Positions 58,162 through 64,000 of a DNA stretch of 64,000 bases are shown one piece after another; positions within the stretch are counted from its first letter, which is position 1, and each line of letters opens with the position of its first letter. This DNA comes from Halopenitus salinus (GTDB lineage Archaea; Halobacteriota; Halobacteria; Halobacteriales; Haloferacaceae). The stretch is taken from NCBI RefSeq assembly GCF_042662125.1, contig NZ_JBHSXL010000009.1, positions 62,001-126,000 of the forward strand, in the 5' to 3' direction. A program made the translations under genes and the position numbers. Below the pieces are notes generated by a model, which was not told the DNA's origin, searched no databases, and saw only the letters and a list, made by a program, of their open reading frames with translations.

Positions 58162-58778
58162 CCGCCGACGATCGACGGTCGCGGCTCGCGCTCCCGTCCC
58201 GCCCGCCGCTTCCCACGTCGCGAGCGGACGTCGCGGAGACGGCTCGAACCGTCCGCAGGGTCCTGTCGCGTCCGGGGTACCTCGCCGTCGCCGTGGTGGT
58301 CGCGAGTACGATCACGGCCGCGTCCGCCGCGCTCGAGAACCCGGACCTCGTGGGGTATCTCCTCGGCGGCGACCTCCCGCTCGCCACGCGGACTCGGGTG
58401 TTCTTCATGCTGCTGCCGGGGGTGGAGACGGCCGCGCCGGTCGTGGACGCGGGACGGCTCCTCGTCGCGACGTTGACCGGGATCGTCGCGGCGGTGGCGA
58501 CGTTCAGGGTTCGGCTGACGGGCTCGGCGGCCGAGGGCGGACGCGCGGGCGCGACGACGAGCGTCGGCGTCCTCGCGAGCGTCCTCGGCGGCGGGTGTGC
58601 GGCCTGCGGTCCCGCGATCGCCGCGGGACTCGCCGGCTCGGGACTCGCGGTCCCCGCGGCGGTACTCCCGTTCGGCGGGACGGGCGTTCTGTGGGGGTCG
58701 GTGCTGCTGCTCGCCTGCTCGGTCTTCTGGCTCACGCGCGGGATCGGGGGTGCGTGTGCGGTGGAATCCGGACGGTAG
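58158..58778 (+). CDS. Polytopic membrane protein with Cys-x-x-Cys motif, possible redox partner
   Basis: A 206-residue membrane protein starting at GTG 58158, overlapping the DsbA-like gene by 4 bp. About four to five helices: GYLAVAVVVASTITAASAA, RVFFMLLPGVETAAPV, LLVATLTGIVAAVATF, then GVLASVLGGGCAACGPAIAA and a C-terminal VLLLACSVFWLT. The GGGCAACGPA pair of cysteines at a membrane face is reminiscent of DsbB/CcdA-type electron carriers, but no family is recognised with certainty. The coupling suggests recycling of the DsbA-like protein. Confidence 0.7.
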   Translation: MTADDRRSRLALPSRPPLPTSRADVAETARTVRRVLSRPGYLAVAVVVASTITAASAALENPDLVGYLLGGDLPLATRTRVFFMLLPGVETAAPVVDAGRLLVATLTGIVAAVATFRVRLTGSAAEGGRAGATTSVGVLASVLGGGCAACGPAIAAGLAGSGLAVPAAVLPFGGTGVLWGSVLLLACSVFWLTRGIGGACAVESGR

Positions 58779-58803
58779 TCCCTCGGAAGGATCGTGAACC
58801 GAC

Positions 58804-59607
58804 TCAGGCCAGCCAGGGAGCGCCCGCGCGCTCGACGAAGCGCTCGGTTCGATCGATCGCGTCGATCGCCGCCACGTCCTCGGGGTCGAGCTCGAGGTCG
58901 AGCGCGGCGAGGTTGTCGCGGATGTGCGCCTCGCTCGTCGCCTTCGGAATGACGCGGACGCGGTCCTTCGAGAGGAGCCACGCGAGCGAGACCTGCGCCC
59001 CGCTGACGCCGTGTTTCTCTGCGATCGACTCGATCGGAGGGAGATCGAGAACGCGACCGCGCGCGAGCGGGGAGTAAGCCACGAGGTCGTAGCCGTGCGT
59101 CTGTGCGTGCTCGAGGAGGTCGTCCTGCGGGAGAAGCGGGTGCATCTCGACCTGGTGGGCGAAGAGGCCCGATTCGAGGCGGTCGCGGGCCTCATCGAGG
59201 AGAGGCACGTCGAAGTTGCTAACCCCGACGTGGTCGATCCAGCCACGGTCGACCAGCTCGTCGAAGGCCGGAAGCGTCTCCGAGGCCGCGTAGTTGCCGA
59301 TCGGCCAGTGGACGTACAGGAGATCGATGACGTCGACGTCGAGGCGGTCCAGGCTCTCCTTCGTGGCCTCGATGACCTCCTCGTAGGCGACGCCGGTCTC
59401 CTCGGGGTGGATCTTGGTCGCGAGCGTGATCTCCTCGCGGGGAACGTCGGCGGCGGCGATCCCCTCGCCGACCGCCGCCTCGTTGCCGTACGCCTGTGCG
59501 GTGTCGACGTGTCGATACCCCATCTCCAGGGCCGTTCGAACGCTCTCGGCGCAGACGTCCGGTTCCGCGTTCTGCCAGGTTCCGATCCCGATGTCGGGCA
59601 GGCTCAT
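58804..59607 (-). CDS. Aldo/keto reductase
   Basis: A 267-residue AKR starting at ATG 59607, TIM-barrel with the catalytic tetrad: Asp in GYRHVDTAQAYGNE (also Tyr), Lys in LATKIHPEE and His in DLLYVHWPIG. The NADPH end is represented by VIPKATSEAHIRDNL. Members reduce aldehydes and sugar ketones such as 2,5-diketo-gluconate. It is divergent from the galactonate-type dehydratase gene by 113 bp, so it may act on a sugar or sugar acid. Confidence 0.9.
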   Translation of the reverse strand: MSLPDIGIGTWQNAEPDVCAESVRTALEMGYRHVDTAQAYGNEAAVGEGIAAADVPREEITLATKIHPEETGVAYEEVIEATKESLDRLDVDVIDLLYVHWPIGNYAASETLPAFDELVDRGWIDHVGVSNFDVPLLDEARDRLESGLFAHQVEMHPLLPQDDLLEHAQTHGYDLVAYSPLARGRVLDLPPIESIAEKHGVSGAQVSLAWLLSKDRVRVIPKATSEAHIRDNLAALDLELDPEDVAAIDAIDRTERFVERAGAPWLA

Positions 59608-59720
59608 GGGGCGATCATCCGGGACCGGGGGGATATCTCTTTGGATCGAGGCCACGCAGTCGGTCGATCGCGTCGCGTCCAAAGAGCTATCCGTGGAGGT
59701 GTCGAATCGGCGCGCGAGAC

Positions 59721-60875
59721 ATGAGCGAGATCGTCGACTACGAGCTCTTCGAGGTGCCGCCGCGCTGGCTGTTCTTGCGGATCGAGACCGCGGACGGTCT
59801 CGTCGGCTGGGGCGAACCCGTCGTCGAGGGGCGATCGCACACGGTGAAGGCCGCGGTCGAGGACCTGATGGAGACCCACGTCCTCGGCGAGCCCGCCGCC
59901 CCGATCGAGGACCACTGGCAGACGATGTACCGCGGCGGGTTCTACCGCGGCGGCCCGGTGTTGATGTCCGCCATCGCCGGCATCGATCAGGCGCTCTGGG
60001 ACCTCAAGGGCAAGCGGTTCGACGCGCCGGTCCACGAGCTGCTCGGCGGCAGGGCCCGCGACCGGATCCGGGTCTACCAGTGGATCGGCGGCGACCGGCC
60101 CTCGGCGGTGGCCGAGGAGGCGAGAAAGCGGGTCGACGCGGGGTTCACGGCGTTGAAGATGAACGCGACCGAGGAGCTCGAGCGCGTCGACGATCCCGCG
60201 ACCGTGCGTCAGGCGGTCGAGCGGCTGAAGGAGGTCCGCGAGGCTGTCGGCGAGGAGGTGGACGTCGGCGTCGACTTCCACGGTCGGGTGAGCAAGCCGA
60301 TGGCGAAGCGGCTCGCGGCGGCGCTCGAGCCCCACGAACCGATGTTCATCGAGGAGCCCGTCCTCCCCGAGCACAACGACGAGCTCGGCGACGTCGCGGC
60401 CCACACGACGATCCCGATCGCGACCGGCGAGCGGATGTTCTCGCGGTGGGACTTCAAGGAGGTCTTCGAGGACGGCTCCGTCGACGTGATCCAGCCGGAT
60501 CTGTCGCACGCCGGCGGCATCACGGAGGTGAAGAAGATCGCGAGCATGGCGGAGGCCTACGACGTCGCGATCGCGCCCCACTGCCCGCTCGGGCCGATCG
60601 CGCTCGCCTCCTGCATCCAGGTCGACGCCTGCTCGCCGAACGCGCTCATTCAAGAACAGAGCATGAACATCCACTACAACGAGACCTCCGACGTGGTCGA
60701 CTACCTGGCGGACCCGGACGTCTTCGACTACGAGGACGGCTACGTCGACATTCCGGAGGGGCCGGGCCTCGGGATCGACATCGACGAGGCGTTCGTCCGC
60801 GAGCAGGCCGAGGAGGACGTCGACTGGCACGGTCCCGTCTGGCGCCACGACGACGGCAGCGTAGCCGAGTGGTGA
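59721..60875 (+). CDS. D-galactonate dehydratase-type enolase-superfamily enzyme
   Basis: A 384-residue enzyme very like D-galactonate dehydratase DgoD, which makes 2-dehydro-3-deoxy-D-galactonate. The N-terminal WLFLRIETADGLVGWGEPVV, then TALKMNATEEL (Lys), VDFHGRVSKPM (Asp and His), MFIEEPVLPEHND (Glu), ATGERMFSRWDF (Glu), QPDLSHAGGITE and APHCPLGPIALASC (general-base His) follow the DgoD order closely. ATG 59721 starts the family-like sequence. The KDPG-type aldolase at 11.4 kb could take the product after phosphorylation, but no kinase for that is seen nearby. Confidence 0.92.
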   Translation: MSEIVDYELFEVPPRWLFLRIETADGLVGWGEPVVEGRSHTVKAAVEDLMETHVLGEPAAPIEDHWQTMYRGGFYRGGPVLMSAIAGIDQALWDLKGKRFDAPVHELLGGRARDRIRVYQWIGGDRPSAVAEEARKRVDAGFTALKMNATEELERVDDPATVRQAVERLKEVREAVGEEVDVGVDFHGRVSKPMAKRLAAALEPHEPMFIEEPVLPEHNDELGDVAAHTTIPIATGERMFSRWDFKEVFEDGSVDVIQPDLSHAGGITEVKKIASMAEAYDVAIAPHCPLGPIALASCIQVDACSPNALIQEQSMNIHYNETSDVVDYLADPDVFDYEDGYVDIPEGPGLGIDIDEAFVREQAEEDVDWHGPVWRHDDGSVAEW

Positions 60876-60927
60876 GCCGGCGGGAGCCGTCTCGAAACAC
60901 CCCCGAGCGCGGACCGAGGAGGATTCC

Positions 60928-61806
60928 TCAAAGCGCCCGAAGCCGCTCCTCGAGACAGACGGTGACGATGGACTTCGCGATGGCGGCGCCGCCCTCGATG
61001 GGGTCGAGCTTCGTCTCGCCGGCGCGCTCGCCGTAGGGGATCGGAACCTCCCGGACGTCGAAGCCGCGCATCAGCGGGCGGATGAGGAGTTCCGCGGAGA
61101 GGCCCGTGTTCTCGGTCCAGTCGATCGACTCCACGACGTCGCGGCGGTACGCGCGCATGCCGTTCGTGGTGTCGTGAACGCGCGTTCCCATGAGGAGGCT
61201 CGCGATCGCGGCGAACGCGTGGTTTCCGAACCGGTTGAACGCCGGCATCGCGTCGGCGCCGTGATAGAGCCGATCGCCGCTCACGACGTCGTACCCCTCG
61301 TTGATCGCCTCGAGGAACTCGGGAAGCCGCTCCATCGGGTAGGTGTCGTCGCAGTCGGTCGTGACGACCACCGGGCGGTCGGGCGCGAGGATCGCCTCGC
61401 GAACCGCGATGCCGTAGCCCTGGGGCTCCTGTTCGATGACGCGCGCGCCGTGCTCGCGGGCGATCTCCGGCGTGCGGTCCGAGGAGCCGTCGACACAGAC
61501 GACCTCCGCCTTCCCGTCGGTGACGCGCTCGACGTCCTCGAGCACCGTTTCGATCGCCTCCTCCTCGTTGTAGGTGCCCATGACGACGCTGAGGTCCTCG
61601 AAGGTGTACTCGTCGTCGACGCCGCCCGAGGCGGCCGCGGCGTCGAGATCGGTGCCCGCCGCGGTCGCCCGCTCCGCACCGTCCGGCGTCCCTTCGACGT
61701 CCGGCGTCCCTTCGGCGTCGTCGGATGTCGGCTCCGCGTCGTTGTCGGTCGTATCCGTCTCGATCGTGCTCGCAGTCCCGCTCGCCGTGTGTGCTGAATC
61801 GCTCAT
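60928..61806 (-). CDS. Family 2 glycosyltransferase (dolichol-phosphate hexosyltransferase type)
   Basis: A 292-residue GT-A enzyme. The first ~70 residues are acidic and low in complexity. The catalytic domain then has LSVVMGTYNEEEAIETVLED, VCVDGSSDRTPEIAREHG, TTDCDDTYPMERLPEF (the DxD metal site region) and MRAYRRDVVESIDWTENTG, with no TM helices. It resembles the soluble dolichol-phosphate sugar transferases of the archaeal N-glycosylation system (AglJ-like), acting at the inner membrane face. It is not next to other agl genes. Confidence 0.85.
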   Translation of the reverse strand: MSDSAHTASGTASTIETDTTDNDAEPTSDDAEGTPDVEGTPDGAERATAAGTDLDAAAASGGVDDEYTFEDLSVVMGTYNEEEAIETVLEDVERVTDGKAEVVCVDGSSDRTPEIAREHGARVIEQEPQGYGIAVREAILAPDRPVVVTTDCDDTYPMERLPEFLEAINEGYDVVSGDRLYHGADAMPAFNRFGNHAFAAIASLLMGTRVHDTTNGMRAYRRDVVESIDWTENTGLSAELLIRPLMRGFDVREVPIPYGERAGETKLDPIEGGAAIAKSIVTVCLEERLRAL

Positions 61807-61873
61807 TACCTACACCTCAGGTCGCACGCACTTGAGTTTTTAGGTTTGCCTAAAACAGCGGCGTGATATCGTG

Positions 61874-63532
61874 TCACGAACCCGAGAGCCGGGCGTCGAC
61901 GTCGTCGGCGACGCGGAGCGCGAGCGCGGCGATGGTGAGCGTGGGGTTCATCGCCCCGCCCGTGGGGAAGACGGAGCTGGAGGCGATCCAGCAGTTCGCC
62001 AGGTCGTGGGTCCGGCAGTCGGGGTCGACGACGCCGTCCTCCGGGTCGTCGCTCATCCGCGTCGTGCCCATGTGGTGGTAGGCGGGACCGGTCGCGTCCG
62101 GACCCGCGACCCACCCGACGTCGGCGCCGAGTTCCTCCAGGATCTCGACCTGGATCTCGTTGGCCCGCTCGATCGTCTCGAGCGCCCGGTCGTCGACGGT
62201 CCATTCGATCTGCGGGACCGGGTTACCGTGGTCGTCCGTGCGGTCGTCGGCGAGCGTCACGCGGCTGTCGGACCGGGGTCGCTGCTCGACGAGCCCGCCC
62301 ATCGCGACGTGGTTGCCGTACCCGTCCCGCAGCTGCTCCAGGAGGGGGTCGCCCCAGTCGTCGCCCGAGAGCGCCATCTCGACGGGGGAGGGGCCGGCGT
62401 AGTTGAAGAACTCCAGTTTGAACGGCGCCTGCGACTCGTCGGCCTCGTCGTAGAACTGGTCGCAGCCGCTCGTGTAGAAGCCGACGTGGTTCTGTCGGGT
62501 CGGCTCCTCGAGCGTCCCGCCCGCGCCCGCGAACAGGTGATCCATGAAGAACTCGCCGACGTGACCGCTGGCGTTGGCGAGTCCGTCCGGGTAGCGGTCC
62601 GAGGCGGACAAAAGGAGGAGACGCGGCGTCTCCACGCCCCCGGCGGCGACGACGAACGCGTCGGCCTCCTGTCGGTGCTCCTCCCCATCCGGCGTCGCGT
62701 AGACCGCGGCGGTCACGCGATCCTCGTCGTCGTGCTCGAGCCGCTGAACCGACGCGCGGTCGATCACGGTCGCGCCGTGCTCCTCCGCGCGGTCGACGTG
62801 GACCGTCGCGTCGTACTTCGCGCCGCTCGGACACACGGGCTGGCAGGTGCCGTACCCGACGCAGGGCGACCGCCCCTCGTACGGCTCGGAGTTGCGCGCG
62901 TTCGGTACCGAGTGCATGTCGATCCCGAGCGACTCGCAGGCCTCGGCGAAGAGGGAGTCGCTGTAGGAGGGCTCGAAGGCGGGCATCGGGTGTGGCTCCT
63001 CGCGGGGCGGCGCGTAGGGGTTGTCGGAGGCTCCCGCGACGCCCAGTTCGCGTTCGGCCTCCGCGTAGTAGGGCCGGAGATCCGCGTAGTCGATCGGCCA
63101 GTCGGGACCGACGCCGCGGACCGTACCGGAGTTGAAGTCGTCCTCGTGGAGGCGCATCACCATCCCCTGCCAGTGGAGGGTCGACCCGCCGATCCCCTTC
63201 ACGCGGGCGTGGTTCAGCGGATAGAACCGATCGCCGGCGTTCTCGTGGGCGTCGCGCGCGCCGCCGACGTCCCACACGTCGGGGCGATCGTAGGCCGGCC
63301 GGATCGCCCGCTCCTGGCGTTTCAGGCGGTCGCTCGGGTCGAACCTGGGCCCCGCATCCAAAATCGCGACCCCGTGGCCGCTCGCGGCGAGACGCTCGCC
63401 GACGATGCCGCCGGCGGGACCGGCTCCGACGATACAGACGTCGGCGTCCGGGATCGGCGTTCGATCGACGGCCGCTTGGTCGACTGCCGCTTGGTCGACG
63501 GGCGCTCGGTCCGAGCCTTCGGGTCCGCTCAT
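61874..63532 (-). CDS. GMC-family flavin oxidoreductase (gluconate/glucose dehydrogenase large subunit type)
   Basis: A 552-residue FAD enzyme from ATG 63532. It has DADVCIVGAGPAGGIVGERL (FAD site), GIGGSTLHWQGMVMR, CVGYGTCQPVCPSGAKYDAT, VVAAGGVETPRLLLLS and the C-terminal active-site pair YHHMGTTRM (His) and FPTGGAMNPTLTIAALAL (Asn). The Cys cluster and subunit-3 partner match fructose/gluconate dehydrogenase large subunits, which pass electrons to a cytochrome. The leader has a small VDQAAVDQAAVD repeat. The gene overlaps the subunit-3 gene by 4 bp. Confidence 0.9.
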   Translation of the reverse strand: MSGPEGSDRAPVDQAAVDQAAVDRTPIPDADVCIVGAGPAGGIVGERLAASGHGVAILDAGPRFDPSDRLKRQERAIRPAYDRPDVWDVGGARDAHENAGDRFYPLNHARVKGIGGSTLHWQGMVMRLHEDDFNSGTVRGVGPDWPIDYADLRPYYAEAERELGVAGASDNPYAPPREEPHPMPAFEPSYSDSLFAEACESLGIDMHSVPNARNSEPYEGRSPCVGYGTCQPVCPSGAKYDATVHVDRAEEHGATVIDRASVQRLEHDDEDRVTAAVYATPDGEEHRQEADAFVVAAGGVETPRLLLLSASDRYPDGLANASGHVGEFFMDHLFAGAGGTLEEPTRQNHVGFYTSGCDQFYDEADESQAPFKLEFFNYAGPSPVEMALSGDDWGDPLLEQLRDGYGNHVAMGGLVEQRPRSDSRVTLADDRTDDHGNPVPQIEWTVDDRALETIERANEIQVEILEELGADVGWVAGPDATGPAYHHMGTTRMSDDPEDGVVDPDCRTHDLANCWIASSSVFPTGGAMNPTLTIAALALRVADDVDARLSGS

Positions 63533-64000
63533 CGCGTTGGTCCCCGCGTGTAGGTGTCGTGTCCCCCAGGATGTCCCTGCGGGTTCTCGATCCCGACGAG
63601 CTTCCCGCCGGTCGGCGAGGCGTAGAGGGCGAGCAGTAGCTCGTTGACGACGTAGTACCGAACCCGCTCGGCGAACGTCCCGTCGGGCGCCTCCTCGGCG
63701 GTGTGGGCGCCGACCTCCCGAAGCAGCCGGTCGCGGTCGGCGGTCGAGAGGGCGACGATCCGATCGCCGTGCCACTCCTCGGCGCGCCGGTCGAGCTCGC
63801 CGGCGACGGTCCGAAGCGATTCCGCGTGGTCCTCGCGATCGAGTCGTCCGTCGAGGAACGATCCGACGAACTCCTCGATCCCGGAGACCTCCGAGGGATA
63901 GACGATCTCGGCGACGGCGACGAAGGCGTCGACGAGTTCGGCGTCGGAAAGCCGGTCGCTTCCGTCGCGATCGGTTTCGTCGTGCCCACTTCCGTCGCGA
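63529..64000 (-). CDS. Gluconate 2-dehydrogenase subunit 3-family protein, 5' end outside window
   Basis: About 156 codons are visible with the start outside the window. The frame reads AELVDAFVAVAEIVYPSEVS, then GIEEFVGSFLDGRLDRED, ADRDRLLREVGAHTAEEAPD and VRYYVVNELLLALYASPTGG, ending GHDTYTRGPTR. This matches the Gluconate_2-dh3 family, a small subunit that assists the GMC large subunit and is often Tat-exported. The 4-bp overlap with the GMC gene supports a two-subunit membrane dehydrogenase. Confidence 0.85.
   Translation of the reverse strand, partial: RDGSGHDETDRDGSDRLSDAELVDAFVAVAEIVYPSEVSGIEEFVGSFLDGRLDREDHAESLRTVAGELDRRAEEWHGDRIVALSTADRDRLLREVGAHTAEEAPDGTFAERVRYYVVNELLLALYASPTGGKLVGIENPQGHPGGHDTYTRGPTR

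Noticed and set aside
61871..63553. Plus-strand 560-codon frame over the GMC dehydrogenase gene
   Set aside because: It is antisense to a gene with full FAD and active-site motifs; composition is typical of GC-rich shadow frames.

Overview
The window comes from the chromosome or a large replicon of a halophilic archaeon (class Halobacteria). The GC content is high and the predicted proteins are very rich in Asp and Glu. Many genes carry a TATA-like box about 22-35 nt before the start codon with no Shine-Dalgarno site, as in leaderless haloarchaeal transcripts. Secreted proteins use twin-arginine signals with lipoboxes. GatD of the archaeal GatDE amidotransferase is present. The genus cannot be fixed from this sequence. 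No rRNA, complete tRNA or CRISPR array was seen.

Layout. Positions 1-11 kb look like ordinary core genome: a beta-propeller protein, M29 aminopeptidase, membrane proteins, gatD, deoC, universal-stress (Usp) proteins and an amino-acid permease fused to Usp domains. From about 11.4 kb to the right end the window is almost wholly catabolic. 11.4-26.6 kb is a sugar-acid island: a KDPG-type aldolase, two FAH-family enzymes, two SDRs, a three-gene UxaA-like dehydratase operon, HpaI-type and CitE-type lyases, an enolase-superfamily dehydratase, a Gfo/Idh/MocA oxidoreductase, a Zn-alcohol dehydrogenase, and MFS and DMT transporters. 26.7-35.9 kb is centred on a RuBisCO-like protein overlapping a DUF1537/four-carbon acid sugar kinase. 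Around it lie an SDR, an ADP-forming acyl-CoA synthetase, a 3-hydroxyacyl-CoA-dehydrogenase-like enzyme, a Rossmann+SAF oxidoreductase and VOC proteins. 36-39.2 kb is a scar region holding a headless 3-hydroxyisobutyrate dehydrogenase, the tail of an ABC ATPase, an IS6-like transposase relic and another C-terminal relic.

39.2-50.7 kb is an acid-uptake and CoA-activation block: a tripartite tricarboxylate transporter (TctA, TctB and a distal TctC), two CaiB/BaiF CoA-transferases, two crotonases, a CaiE/PaaY-like hexapeptide protein, a Usp protein, an IclR regulator and an ADP-ribosylglycohydrolase-like protein. 51.2-56 kb pairs a second copy of the enolase-superfamily dehydratase with a TRAP transporter operon that has a Usp gene inserted in it. 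56.3-64 kb has an orphan ABC binding protein, a DsbA-like lipoprotein with a Cys-motif membrane partner, an aldo/keto reductase, a DgoD-like dehydratase, a GT2 glycosyltransferase and a GMC dehydrogenase with its subunit-3 partner.

How they work together (inference). Uptake of sugar acids or small carboxylic acids by TTT, TRAP and MFS systems feeds oxidation by SDR, Gfo/Idh, GMC, Zn-ADH and AKR enzymes. Dehydration follows by enolase-superfamily and UxaA-type enzymes, then cleavage by KDPG, HpaI or CitE aldolases or by FAH enzymes. The RuBisCO-like protein/kinase pair suggests a phosphorylated branched-acid route like bacterial apionate catabolism. That pair and the reciprocally degenerate UxaA-like subunits are the strongest candidates for new biochemistry here.
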